From an uncultured Synechococcaceae cyanobacterium (GTDB taxonomy: Bacteria; Cyanobacteriota; Cyanobacteriia; PCC-6307; Cyanobiaceae), in the NCBI GenBank assembly GCA_902634405.1, contig CACPJY010000003.1, positions 62,001-126,000 of the forward strand: a DNA stretch of 64,000 bases, in the 5' to 3' direction. Made by a program: the position numbers and the translations under genes. A model generated the notes under the pieces. It saw nothing but the letters and a program-made list of their open reading frames with translations. It was not told the origin of the DNA and ran no database searches. Positions 9,831 through 19,448 of this stretch are shown here, one piece after another. Each line of letters opens with the position of its first letter. The stretch's first letter is position 1.

Positions 9831-10916
9831 TCAGCTTTTAACGAAAAAGCTTTCGTCCTTCTCATTCCCTACAGCACTAGTTAACTTTTTAAAGTCAAAA
9901 CCTAAAGCGCGAAGAGCATGCCAAAAATGACCTTGAAGGTAAAAGAACCCAAGGTAATAGTGAACATTGGTCAAAGCAGCACGGGTGGTATGTCCGAAGA
10001 ATGGGCCTCCTTCAGGCAAATCAACGCTATCAATCCAATAAGGAGAAATTCCAAACTTGATTTGTAAAACCTCTCCATACCAAGCCTCAGGATAAACAGT
10101 TGTATTGGTTGCACACCAGAAAGCAGCAACAATTGCCATCCAACCGATACCAGCTAGAGACCAAGAAAGAATAGCTTCAGCAGAAAGCAAATCAGCGCCT
10201 TTGAATTTGCTGTATTCACCAAGCCGCTTATCTTCCCAAGCTGTTGATCCTGCTATTACGTGAAAAGCACCACCAGTAATTTCTGCGAAGGCCAAAAAGG
10301 CATGACCACCCATTACATCTTCAAGGCTGTCAATCCCAATGAAATCAAACTGACGGGCCCAAATCATTGAGAGGTCAAGATTGTAATTAACTTGCCGTAC
10401 AGCCCCGACAGCTGGATCGTAAATACCATGAATTCGAGCCCATTCAACAAACCAAACACAAGCAACACCAAAGAAGATCAAATGATGTCCAAGGATAAAA
10501 GTCTGATTATCTGGGTTGTCCCACTCAAGCTTGAATTTTCTAGCCTGTAGAACCTTGCTTTGCTGCATGTCTTCGTCAAAAAGAACTGCATGCAACAAAC
10601 CTCCTGCCCCATAAACCATTGAAAGGATTAGGTGAAGGATTGCCAGAGTTACAACCCCAGCTCCTGTCCAAGCTCCAGCTTCATCGAACCCGATGCCAAT
10701 TGAAGCCAAATGTGCAAGAAAAATCGAACTCTGATGCCCCATAGGGATAGAGGGATCAAAACGCGCAAACTCCCAAAGGGTTGAAGCACCAGCCGCAAAA
10801 GCAATAAGACCGGTATGCGCAGCATGAGAGGAAATGAATCGTCCTGAGCGGTTAGTCACCACAGAATTACCAGCCCACCACCCGTAGGAAGGGTTTGGAT
10901 TTCCATAGGTCTGCAT
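9831..10916 (-). CDS. pcb: divinyl-chlorophyll a/b-binding antenna protein Pcb (copy 2)
   Basis: 361 aa, strongly similar to copy 1; extra 'AGSTAWEDKR' loop before 'LGEYSKFKG'. Confidence 0.95.
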   Translation of the reverse strand: MQTYGNPNPSYGWWAGNSVVTNRSGRFISSHAAHTGLIAFAAGASTLWEFARFDPSIPMGHQSSIFLAHLASIGIGFDEAGAWTGAGVVTLAILHLILSMVYGAGGLLHAVLFDEDMQQSKVLQARKFKLEWDNPDNQTFILGHHLIFFGVACVWFVEWARIHGIYDPAVGAVRQVNYNLDLSMIWARQFDFIGIDSLEDVMGGHAFLAFAEITGGAFHVIAGSTAWEDKRLGEYSKFKGADLLSAEAILSWSLAGIGWMAIVAAFWCATNTTVYPEAWYGEVLQIKFGISPYWIDSVDLPEGGPFFGHTTRAALTNVHYYLGFFYLQGHFWHALRALGFDFKKLTSAVGNEKDESFFVKS

Positions 10917-11030
10917 AATTTTTTAAGCGTGGAAGACGGCAATACGTTTCGCACCTTACACTCATCTGGAGCTTGATCGTCAAGGCAGTTCAGCATCCGT
11001 AAATGACTGCCACATAAGGGTTTTAACTAA
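10917..11030 (-). promoter_or_regulatory. conserved pcb leader/promoter region (copy B)
   Basis: Similar to 8882..8998 (see that entry). Confidence 0.6.
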
Positions 11031-11355
11031 GCGATCATTAATGCTTAATTATGCGCCTAAGAACACGCTAGTTTCGACCTGGTTTTCACTGTCCCTGACT
11101 GGACTTTGAAGGATTGAGAAAAGATGACGTCCAAGCAAAATATCCCTTTATAAAGAAAATCATTTGAAACCCCCTTTTTTCATATCAACGCAATATGAAG
11201 GCCTGTAAAAAAACTGTTAGGTTTTTATGACTTACCTATGAAGCGAGTTTCACGTAGGACAAGCTGAAAACTAGTAGCAGAACAAAAAACCTTAAAAGGT
11301 TTCGGACTGAAAGCATTAATCCCATTGATCAACAAAGTGGTTGGCTATCTAATCG

Positions 11356-11643
11356 TCAATGACAAAAGAGAAAGCTAAATACCGCATTGTGTATTGAAGG
11401 GACTGCACGATCCAAACCAATGTAGAAAATCCCAATCGAAAAGAAGCTTATTGCTACGTTTTGAGCCCAATGGAAGCGAGATTGCTGAAGAGCTGACTGC
11501 AAAGCTGAGTTCATAAAGGGGTATAGACCTCGAAATAAGATAAATGGTTTTAAATTTAAGCTTGTATTAAAAGGAACATATGTACCTAATGTCAAAACAC
11601 TAGTTTGGTGAGACCAGTATTTTTCCCCATAGAACAAAAACAC
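11356..11643 (-). CDS. hypothetical membrane protein
   Basis: 95-aa ORF with hydrophobic 'WAQNVAISFFSIGIFYIGLDRAVP'; true start uncertain. Confidence 0.4.
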   Translation of the reverse strand: MFLFYGEKYWSHQTSVLTLGTYVPFNTSLNLKPFILFRGLYPFMNSALQSALQQSRFHWAQNVAISFFSIGIFYIGLDRAVPSIHNAVFSFLFCH

Positions 11644-11942
11644 AAGCTTGGGTAAAAAGAAATGGATTTTTTTTTCTTATGTTTCATAGCATCGCTTTGC
11701 AGATTCTCTTGACACTTGTTGGGATCACCTTCCTATTGAGAATCAAACCTAAATCATCTATCTAACCCATCCTTGAGATTTCCTAAAGCAAACTTGATCT
11801 CTTTTGTTTACTTTCAATTTGCATTTTTGCCTTTGGCTGGCAAATGGAAAACCAATAAGTTTTTAACTAATTTAACTTTATAAAAACATAACATCTGCTT
11901 ATTTAAATAATTCTGGCAATTCTGAGGGAGGAGTTTGGAACT

Positions 11943-12077
11943 TTATTTGAGAATCAGAGCAACAATCCAAGCTACAAAAAAACCTTTAAAAAAAACCAAC
12001 CAAAGCAATCCATAATTACTTAAGCCAAGTTTTTTTTGATACCAAGCTATAAACTTCTTATGTCTTTTAACAATCAT
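11943..12077 (-). CDS. small membrane protein (44 aa)
   Basis: By-eye: MIVKRHKKFIAWYQKKLGLSNYGLLWLVFFKGFFVAWIVALILK*. Confidence 0.55.
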   Translation of the reverse strand: MIVKRHKKFIAWYQKKLGLSNYGLLWLVFFKGFFVAWIVALILK

Positions 12078-12117
12078 GAGGAGAAGTCTTTGAAATCTTG
12101 ATCTATCCATAAAAAAC

Positions 12118-12510
12118 TTATTGAAAATAATTGATAAAGCTTATACCTTCATACCTTTGAAAATCCAAGATCCAAATTCCACTCGTAAACTTTCTAAGCT
12201 GCTCTAAGAAAACTTCTGTATTACCTGATTTAATCCAAGCAGCTTTATAAAGAGGAAGCTTTTCCTGCATAGAATCGAAAGGCATTTGAATGAGAAGCAA
12301 GCTTTTATCTCCAGCGATTCTTCGTAATAACCCTTTTTCACTTCGTTGCATAACCCTAACAAGTAACTCCAGAGAGATCGCCTCAGCTAACTGGCAACTG
12401 TTTTCTATGTCATAAATTGGGCTAGGAATAGACTTCCCCCCCAAAGGCATGGATCTTTTACCATCTTGTTCTATTAATGCTATTGCTATTAGATATGGAT
12501 TTTGAGCCAT
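12118..12510 (-). CDS. hypothetical protein
   Basis: 130-aa ORF with globular composition. Confidence 0.7.
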   Translation of the reverse strand: MAQNPYLIAIALIEQDGKRSMPLGGKSIPSPIYDIENSCQLAEAISLELLVRVMQRSEKGLLRRIAGDKSLLLIQMPFDSMQEKLPLYKAAWIKSGNTEVFLEQLRKFTSGIWILDFQRYEGISFINYFQ

Positions 12511-12659
12511 TTCTTTTAATAAATTGATTGACTAAATTACATATTAAGTAGCTTACCTTGGAAATAAAAAAAATGCTTACCGAAGAGATGTATAAAATAT
12601 AAATCTATTTGCATTCAAATCAAGCTGAAAGACAACTCTATTATAAAACTATTAGAAAA

Positions 12660-12830
12660 TCAAATAGTTTTCTCTTTTGGGTAAAGCCTCTCTATAGCTT
12701 TAGCCTGTTTTTCGGCCTTTGCTTCAATTGCGCGCTGCTTTAGAAAGCCTCTCAAAAAAAATCCTGGAGCAAACCAGATGATAGGAAGGGCAATAAGAAA
12801 CAAAAGGTGAACAAGCTCATTAGTACTCAT
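12660..12830 (-). CDS. small single-TM protein (56 aa)
   Basis: By-eye: MSTNELVHLLFLIALPIIWFAPGFFLRGFLKQRAIEAKAEKQAKAIERLYPKEKTI*. Confidence 0.6.
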   Translation of the reverse strand: MSTNELVHLLFLIALPIIWFAPGFFLRGFLKQRAIEAKAEKQAKAIERLYPKEKTI

Positions 12831-12871
12831 TGACTCTTCAAAGGAAATACTTCAGTAATAGAAACTTCATT

Positions 12872-13012
12872 CTAAGGTTTACTCTCCTTAGATTCGGGTC
12901 TAACCCACTTCTTTCCAGAAGGGAGCTTCTTTGTCAATCTCCTAACTCCTAAAGTTGTCAGGATGCCGAATACCAACATCCAGAAAAGTGGCAAGAGGAG
13001 ATCGTTTTCCAT
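12872..13012 (-). CDS. small single-TM protein (46 aa)
   Basis: By-eye: MENDLLLPLFWMLVFGILTTLGVRRLTKKLPSGKKWVRPESKESKP*; abuts the 13013 ORF. Confidence 0.55.
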   Translation of the reverse strand: MENDLLLPLFWMLVFGILTTLGVRRLTKKLPSGKKWVRPESKESKP

Positions 13013-13234
13013 CTAAGTCCTCTTAATAGGCTGAACAATGGGTTCATTGGACTGGATCAATTCTGGAGGAACTTCTAGCCCAAATTCCTCAAGAAGCGAT
13101 TTCAAAAGAACTTTCCCCTCATCCGCCTTCTTCGTTTGAGCATTTGAAAATCTTTTAAAAAAGTAAGCTCCCACAAGGCTCACTAAAGCAAGTAGCCCAG
13201 CCAAAGAAAAAGTAAAAACAATGTCTTGTCGCAA
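13013..13234 (-). CDS. small single-TM protein (73 aa)
   Basis: 'MRQDIVFTFSLAGLLALVSLVGAYFFKRFSNAQTKKADEGKVLLKSLLEEFGLEVPPELIQS'. Confidence 0.65.
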   Translation of the reverse strand: MRQDIVFTFSLAGLLALVSLVGAYFFKRFSNAQTKKADEGKVLLKSLLEEFGLEVPPELIQSNEPIVQPIKRT

Positions 13235-13655
13235 ATCGGTGTAAAGCTATGGTCTCTCTATTCTCACAGCTGTATTCGATTAAAGCCACAAGCAGTAATA
13301 AAGGGTCGTGATTCGATAAATGCACTTCATTCTGAGAAAATTCCATTTATCAAACTTAGTATTTTCAAGGTCTATAGTGAATATCCAATGGGCTTGACAT
13401 TAAAAACTCTTTCTAGAAATAAGTTGATTAAAAGCTGTCTTGAATTTTAATGATTTAAAAAAATAAAAAGGCTAATACCTCTTTATAACTTTAATTTAAT
13501 TCCCATTATTTAAAGAAAAAATATAACATACTTCTCAAATTATTTAGAAGAATCAGTTGCTTAACAGGAGTATTTAAAAAAATAAAAGATTAGAGCAAAT
13601 GACTTTTTAAATCACTTACTCTAAATCATTTATAAAAACATGGGAAAGCAAGGAA

Positions 13656-13781
13656 TCAGAAAATACCTGGAATTATTTGGCCAGTAGTCGCATAAGTACC
13701 TACAGCAATAATGAATCCAAGCATTGCAGCCCAGCCATTAAGCTTTTCAGCTTTTTCAGTCATCCAGTTTTGAAAATCCAC
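13656..13781 (-). CDS. hli: high-light-inducible (Hli) chlorophyll-binding-motif protein
   Basis: By-eye: VDFQNWMTEKAEKLNGWAAMLGFIIAVGTYATTGQIIPGIF* (GTG start at 13781 or TTG at 13787); AEKLNGWAAMLGF is a LHC/Hli helix motif. Missed by the ORF track. Confidence 0.85.
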   Translation of the reverse strand: MDFQNWMTEKAEKLNGWAAMLGFIIAVGTYATTGQIIPGIF

Positions 13782-13995
13782 GAGCAAGTTAAAAATTGAG
13801 TTACATTAAGAACTGTAACGTATTTTATTGCGAAGTGTGAAGAGGCTCGTCGTTATATGGTGGATATCTTTATACGAGAGGCGCTTATAAGCATCTCTTA
13901 AGTCAAAAGTTCATTTCCCGACTCCAAGGCTATTGAATACCCTCTTGCAAAAAAAGAGAAAATAGTCAATAATTATTTTGTAGCAATCACTACAG

Positions 13996-14064
13996 AAAAC
14001 GTTCACCTAGCGAAATCGCAAGGCGCAGTTCGACTCAGGCCAAGGAACGGGGACCTGAGCCAAC
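13996..14064 (+). promoter_or_regulatory. putative glutamine riboswitch ('Downstream-peptide'-type), copy 1
   Basis: CGTTCACCtaGCGaaatCGCaaggCGCAG...CTCAGGccaagGAACGgggaCCTGAG: hairpin plus CGTTC/GAACG pseudoknot, also found at copy 2 with compensatory changes. Confidence 0.8.
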
Positions 14065-14076
14065 TAGGAGAACCAA

Positions 14077-14178
14077 ATGACTCTTATCTACCGTGGACAT
14101 AAATATGTCCAAAACAAGGAGGCTGAAAAAAAGCCAGAGATACTACTGACCTATAGAGGAAAGCAGTACCAACGTTAA
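14077..14178 (+). CDS. DUF4278-like micro-protein (33 aa)
   Basis: By-eye: MTLIYRGHKYVQNKEAEKKPEILLTYRGKQYQR*; two YRGxxY motifs. Confidence 0.8.
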   Translation: MTLIYRGHKYVQNKEAEKKPEILLTYRGKQYQR

Positions 14179-14186
14179 AAGCAAAA

Positions 14187-14213
14187 AAAGCCCTTTATCA
14201 GGGCTTTTTTTTT
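14187..14213 (+). terminator. hairpin terminator
   Basis: aaagccctttatcagggctttttttttt. Confidence 0.85.
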
Positions 14214-14242
14214 AAGAATAGGGAGATCCTAAACTCATATTT

Positions 14243-15211
14243 TTATTTATCTTGACTTCTTCCTACCCACTTAATACTCCTACTTTGATTGAGTAAGATC
14301 AAAACATTAGAGGCTATACATTCAAGGCTGGTTTGTGGAAGTGAAGCTTCAATCATTCGAATAAAAGAGTCCAAAGAGTCACCAGAAAGACCTGACCCTC
14401 TTTCTCTAATGAGATTACTTTCCTGTTGAGCTTTCCAATACTTAGTTGATCGAAAATCATCTGCCTTAAAATGCCATAAGCGGTCAAATTCTTCCCATAT
14501 TTGTATATATTCCTCTAAACACTTCTGAACAGTTGATCGATATTTCTTCTCTGAGAGTGAAAGTGGAGGGGAAAGTAACTCTAAATCTTCATTGCTATCT
14601 GGCTCTAATTTAGATAAAGGACACCCTAAAAACCAACCCTCAATAATCAGAATTTGTGGGGAGCATTCTCTCCATCCAGAACGATCTCCCTTCCCATTCC
14701 TTAATGCTTTATCAAAAACAGGGGCTACAAAATTGCCATCCCTTTTCCATCTTTGAATAGTTTGCATGATGAGCTCAGTCGAATGACTTCCTGGCAAGGC
14801 TCTAGGTACATTCCATGGATTGCCGGCCATAGCCAAATCAAGCTGGGGAGATGGCAAATAAAAGTCATCAAGCGAGATAACAGCTAAGGAAATATTCAAT
14901 TCCAAAGCAGCTGCCTCTAACCATCTTCCAAAAGTTGTCTTTCCACATCCAGGGAGTCCAGAAATACCAAACAAAACAGGCTTACTATCACTCTTTAAAT
15001 GCCTTTCTAGATCCGATAAAAAAGGAAATCCTACAGACCAGAACCAATCTGATCTAACACCGTCAGGCCACGAATTTGCTGCTATAGACTCACCACCTCT
15101 ATCCAACCAATAATCTAACCATTCTGCAGAATTAGGCCACCCTAACTCTGCAAGAAGAGTTGAAAAGTTAGTTGAATTAATAAATAACTTTGAGTTATTA
15201 ATAAGACTCAT
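14243..15211 (-). CDS. D-glycerate 3-kinase-like P-loop kinase
   Basis: 'LFGISGLPGCGKTTFGRWLEAA', 'VISLDDFYLP', 'PQILIIEGWFLGCPL' match the plant/cyanobacterial GLYK family. Confidence 0.85.
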   Translation of the reverse strand: MSLINNSKLFINSTNFSTLLAELGWPNSAEWLDYWLDRGGESIAANSWPDGVRSDWFWSVGFPFLSDLERHLKSDSKPVLFGISGLPGCGKTTFGRWLEAAALELNISLAVISLDDFYLPSPQLDLAMAGNPWNVPRALPGSHSTELIMQTIQRWKRDGNFVAPVFDKALRNGKGDRSGWRECSPQILIIEGWFLGCPLSKLEPDSNEDLELLSPPLSLSEKKYRSTVQKCLEEYIQIWEEFDRLWHFKADDFRSTKYWKAQQESNLIRERGSGLSGDSLDSFIRMIEASLPQTSLECIASNVLILLNQSRSIKWVGRSQDK

Positions 15212-15247
15212 TATGGGTTTTAAAAAACTACAAAATCAAAAACTAGA

Positions 15248-16063
15248 CTAATCATTAATCTTGCTATCCAACTGTTTGATGCAAGAAGTTACCACAAGAG
15301 ACCATCCCTCTGCATGAGGTGCGGGTGCTAAAAGATAGGTTCCATTATGAATCTGCTCCAAAAATATTGAGTGCGGGCCATTAGAACTAGGTACGACAAT
15401 TGAAATATCAGCGGCTTGCAATAAAGCGAGGTCGTTAGGGGAATCTCCAAGAGCAATTATTTTTACATTGGGATTTTTTAAAAACAGTTTTAGCTCTTGT
15501 AAAGCAATACCTTTGTCAGTGTTCTTACTCAATAAGTGACTCATTCTATTCCCTTGAAGTACTTTTAAATCAAGATCAAAAGCAATTTGTCTAATCCGTT
15601 CAGAATATTGACTTGGAGGATTCAGAAAAGGAACGCTCCATTCTCTTTTACAAGCAAGGGTTACTGCATTTCCTGAGAGACCAGTTAATTGAGTAATCTC
15701 TGTATAGCTAAGGTCAGTTAAAGCAGTTAATTGGAAGCCAAGGTGATCACTTACTATATCAAGATAAGTTCTCAGCTCCTTATAAGATCTTCCTAGTATT
15801 AATTCCCATCTTTTATTAGAATCATCATCCTTAGATCCATAAATAGCACCACCATTTTCAACAATATAGGGATCATGGAGATTATATTCCCTTCTTAGGA
15901 GCTCCACCTCTGAGGCAGTCTTACTAGTACAAGGTATCACTGGTATCCCTAATTTTTTTAACCAGCGCAAGGTTTTTAATGCTGGTTGCAAATCATAATT
16001 ATGATCCATTAAAGTTCCATCAATATCTGTAACCACCCAAACATTTAGTTGATTGCTATCCAT
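15248..16063 (-). CDS. gpgP: HAD phosphatase, mannosyl/glucosyl-3-phosphoglycerate phosphatase (MPGP/GpgP-like)
   Basis: 'VVTDIDGTLMDHNYDLQPALKTLRWLKKLGIPVIPCTSKTASEV', 'YIVENGGAIY', 'IIALGDSPNDLALLQAAD'. Confidence 0.85.
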   Translation of the reverse strand: MDSNQLNVWVVTDIDGTLMDHNYDLQPALKTLRWLKKLGIPVIPCTSKTASEVELLRREYNLHDPYIVENGGAIYGSKDDDSNKRWELILGRSYKELRTYLDIVSDHLGFQLTALTDLSYTEITQLTGLSGNAVTLACKREWSVPFLNPPSQYSERIRQIAFDLDLKVLQGNRMSHLLSKNTDKGIALQELKLFLKNPNVKIIALGDSPNDLALLQAADISIVVPSSNGPHSIFLEQIHNGTYLLAPAPHAEGWSLVVTSCIKQLDSKIND

Positions 16064-16068
16064 TTCTA

Positions 16069-17817
16069 TTAATCCTTAATAAGCCACATAACTTGATAGG
16101 GTTCAAGCAAAAGCATTTCGCTATCAATATAAGAATTACTCAAAATGTCCTTTAGTCCTTTAGGGTGAATTTGATCATTCTTGCTCAAAAAATGGGAGTC
16201 CAAAATCCTTACTGTAGATTTTGTGAAATTATAAATTGCCCATACCTTTTCATAAGAATTGCCTCTAGAAATTATAACAACCTTACAAGTATTTAGTCTT
16301 ATTAGTTTCATTTCTGAGTCAGGGTGGAATGCTTGGAGTTGTGAACGTATTTCCATAGCAGATTTCAAAGAGTTCAAAATCTTACTTGCATAGGATTCCT
16401 CATCTTTCAACTGAGCATATAATTCATTAGCTTGAAACTTGTGCCTATTCAGATCACGTCTATGTCCAGAACTTCTAAAAGCTGGAATATCATTTTCTGA
16501 AGCCAGTATTGCCTGTAAATAAAAGGCCGGAATCCCCTTTAGAGCCATAACAAAAAGTTGGCTCAGCACAAAACGTTCTAACTGTAATCGACTTGGATCA
16601 ATCCCTTCATCCGCCATAGCACTCCACCAACTAATATTTAATTCATATGGTTCCTCTGTCCCGTCAGGCAAAGATCTGTGACTGACAAGTCCTCCCCTCT
16701 TCTCACATCCAACTAATAATCTATGAAAACGTTCGTTATTAATTAGCCCCTTAAGAGGCCTTAATCCTATCCCATCATGTGAAGCTGAAAAGTTCAATAA
16801 CAATGTATTGGGAGGTAATTCAGGCCAAAGATCTATCCATTGGTTTAGGAGGTCTGCTTTGTTGCTAAATATTGACTCCAGTAATAAAGGCGGCAAAGGA
16901 AAATTATATGCCATATGTGCTTCTTTCCCACTCTGAAGATATGATAAATTTTCTTCCTGAGGAACATTTGTTTCCGTTATTAGAACGGTCGTATTGGCAA
17001 GTATTTGCAACTGAATTCTTAGTGCTGTTACTAATTTATGTACTTCTTCTCTATGCAGACATGAAGTACCTGGTTCTTTCCATATAAAGCCCACTGCATC
17101 TAAGCGTATCCATTTAACACCATGCCTAAGGTATCGAACTATAAGCTTTAAAAATTCAACTAATAGAAGAGGTTCCTTCCAATTCAAATCAACTTGATCA
17201 GCACCAAATGTTGTCCACAACAACTTATTCCCATCCTGAGAATTAAAAGTAGTAAACAAAGATGAATTCCGCGGCCTTGAGACTTTGGACCAGTCAACTT
17301 CTTTAGAAGGAGAAAGAATATATCTTGAACCTGGCATCTCAGAGTTAATAAATTGCTGTACCCACGGGTGTGCAGCTGAAACATGATTAAGAATAAGGTC
17401 GGCCATTAATAAATGGGTTTGGCCTATACTCTCAAGGGCATTCCAGTCTCCAAAAGTGGGGCCTATTTCATCATGGCTTGATACAGCAAATCCCCCATCA
17501 CTAGTTGACTTTAAAAATGGTAAAATATGAATAATTGAAGCTAGATTCCCCAAATAAGTATTAATTAAATCTTTCAGAGTTGTTAATGATGGTTCTCCTG
17601 TTTTTTTAATCGCATCTGGATAGGCAATCAACACCACTGTTGAAGCATCCCAAAGTTCAGAGCCCAAGTTGATGTCATTCAGAGAAAGGTCTGAATTCTC
17701 TTGAAAAATCTGCAACAATTGCGACCACACCGAATCGATATCTTCGAGAGGATGGCTCTTGTAAATAGACCTGAGCAAATTCCTCAATTCTTCGAATTGC
17801 TTTTCTAAAGCACCCAC
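16069..17817 (-). CDS. GH13 sucrose-phosphorylase-like enzyme, probable glucosylglycerate phosphorylase
   Basis: 'IHILPFLKSTSDGGFAVSSHDEIGPTFGDW', 'LMADLILNHVSAAHPW', 'WIRLDAVGFIWKEPGTSC', 'FSASHDGIGLRPL' are GH13 subfamily motifs; context gives the substrate. Confidence 0.85.
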   Translation of the reverse strand: MGALEKQFEELRNLLRSIYKSHPLEDIDSVWSQLLQIFQENSDLSLNDINLGSELWDASTVVLIAYPDAIKKTGEPSLTTLKDLINTYLGNLASIIHILPFLKSTSDGGFAVSSHDEIGPTFGDWNALESIGQTHLLMADLILNHVSAAHPWVQQFINSEMPGSRYILSPSKEVDWSKVSRPRNSSLFTTFNSQDGNKLLWTTFGADQVDLNWKEPLLLVEFLKLIVRYLRHGVKWIRLDAVGFIWKEPGTSCLHREEVHKLVTALRIQLQILANTTVLITETNVPQEENLSYLQSGKEAHMAYNFPLPPLLLESIFSNKADLLNQWIDLWPELPPNTLLLNFSASHDGIGLRPLKGLINNERFHRLLVGCEKRGGLVSHRSLPDGTEEPYELNISWWSAMADEGIDPSRLQLERFVLSQLFVMALKGIPAFYLQAILASENDIPAFRSSGHRRDLNRHKFQANELYAQLKDEESYASKILNSLKSAMEIRSQLQAFHPDSEMKLIRLNTCKVVIISRGNSYEKVWAIYNFTKSTVRILDSHFLSKNDQIHPKGLKDILSNSYIDSEMLLLEPYQVMWLIKD

Positions 17818-17885
17818 TTCTATCAGCAGCTGTTCATTACACGATCTTGCCAGATCTCAACTGTTTCTGTTCTTCTTATCAACAA

Positions 17886-19106
17886 ATGGACTTTCAACAG
17901 GGATTAATTACAACCATTCACGATTATGGTGTTTGCCCTGATTCCTTGGATGAGCTCAGATCAGGTCTGCACCAAAGGCCTACAGCACTTGTTGTCCCAT
18001 GCCTTTTTGAAGAGTTCAAAAGACCCGCTTTATTGCTAACGAAAGATGTTCTTAAAGAACTTGAAGGGCTTGGTCAATTAGTCATCGCACTATCCGCCAA
18101 GTCATCAGAAGAAGTTCTTCAAGCAAAAACATTCTTTGAGGGAATGCCATTCCCAGTGCATGTTCAATGGACCAACAGTCCAGCTGTTAATGAACTTCTT
18201 AAAGGACAAGAAAAAAAGAATGGCCTTGAATTACTAGTGCCCCCTGGTAAAGGATGGGCGGTTTGGCAAGGCGTTGGCATAGCAACGAAATCAGCTGAGG
18301 TAATTGCTCTTTTTGATGCTGATATAAAGACCTTTAAGCCCTCTTACCCAACAAGGATGCTTCTACCACTATTAGATCCCTCTCATGGAATCTCCTATGT
18401 AAAAGCTTTTTATAGTCGACTCTCATTACAAAATAATTCTTTGCAGGGAAGAGCGACCAGGCTTTTTGTAGGGCCATTACTTACCAGCCTGGGAAAGATC
18501 TTTGGAGAGAGTCCCTTCCTAAACTATTTACAAGCATTTAGATATCCACTGGCTGGAGAATTTGCTTTCACTAAATCTTTAGCAATGAATCTAAGAATTC
18601 CTTGTGATTGGGGTTTGGAAATAGGACTACTTTCTGAGGTTTATAGACATGTAAGAACTAGCAGAATCGCACAAGTTGATCTTGGCATATTTGACCATAA
18701 ACATAAAGATATAGGTGCTTCAGCAGAAGAAGGCCTGCAAAGAATGTGTTCGGAAATATTATCTACCGTATTAAGAGGTTTAATGGAGCATGAATCTCAA
18801 GGACTATCTCAAACCCAAATATCATCTTTAGAAGTATTATACAGCCGTGTTGGAGAAGATAGAGTCAAGCAATTTGGGCTTGATTCTGTAATGAATCAAC
18901 TTCCATATAATCGCCATATTGAAGAACTCTCTGTACAGAAATTTGCTAAATTAATTAAAACATCAACTCAAAAATTCTTAGATTACCCAATCACAAAGCA
19001 ACTTCCAGCTTGGTCTAGGGTTATTTCATGTGAAAATAATTTAAGAGACGAACTTGAAGCTGCCGGCAAAATCAGTACCCAGCAAGAAGAAAAACAAAAA
19101 ATTTAG
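17886..19106 (+). CDS. gpgS: glucosyl-3-phosphoglycerate synthase
   Basis: 'MDFQQGLITTIHDYG...ALVVPCLFEEFKRPAL...VALFDADIKTF...' GT81/GpgS-like; start set to internal ATG 17886 (track starts at 17847). Confidence 0.85.
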   Translation: MDFQQGLITTIHDYGVCPDSLDELRSGLHQRPTALVVPCLFEEFKRPALLLTKDVLKELEGLGQLVIALSAKSSEEVLQAKTFFEGMPFPVHVQWTNSPAVNELLKGQEKKNGLELLVPPGKGWAVWQGVGIATKSAEVIALFDADIKTFKPSYPTRMLLPLLDPSHGISYVKAFYSRLSLQNNSLQGRATRLFVGPLLTSLGKIFGESPFLNYLQAFRYPLAGEFAFTKSLAMNLRIPCDWGLEIGLLSEVYRHVRTSRIAQVDLGIFDHKHKDIGASAEEGLQRMCSEILSTVLRGLMEHESQGLSQTQISSLEVLYSRVGEDRVKQFGLDSVMNQLPYNRHIEELSVQKFAKLIKTSTQKFLDYPITKQLPAWSRVISCENNLRDELEAAGKISTQQEEKQKI

Positions 19107-19223
19107 ACGATATGAAATTAGCGTGAAGAAAAATAATATCAGCCTAATAGATTAATAAGCTTTATAAGCAGAAGGCTATTATTAGATCTTAGAAAAATAC
19201 TTTTAATTCCAACAATGACTATA

Positions 19224-19448
19224 TTAATGTCTACTTTTGTTGCCATAAATCGACTTAGCAAGAGCTCCAAGAAAGAAGATCCCAATCAACACATATGCAA
19301 ATCTTTCTAAAAGGAGACTGATCGGATTGGCTATTGGTTGATCCACTTCTTCTGAAGTAAGTATTTCGCCACAAATTATATGACGAAATAGGAATGATGA
19401 ATTAAGATATTTTCCAAAATTGGCGAAAAGAAGTAATAGATTTATCAC
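19224..19448 (-). CDS. small hydrophobic hypothetical protein
   Basis: 74-aa ORF with TM segment 'FAYVLIGIFFLGALAKSIYG'. Confidence 0.5.
   Translation of the reverse strand: MINLLLLFANFGKYLNSSFLFRHIICGEILTSEEVDQPIANPISLLLERFAYVLIGIFFLGALAKSIYGNKSRH

Noticed and set aside
16872-17384. ORFs 16872..17087 (+) and 17184..17384 (-)
   Set aside because: Lie inside the GH13 phosphorylase gene in other frames
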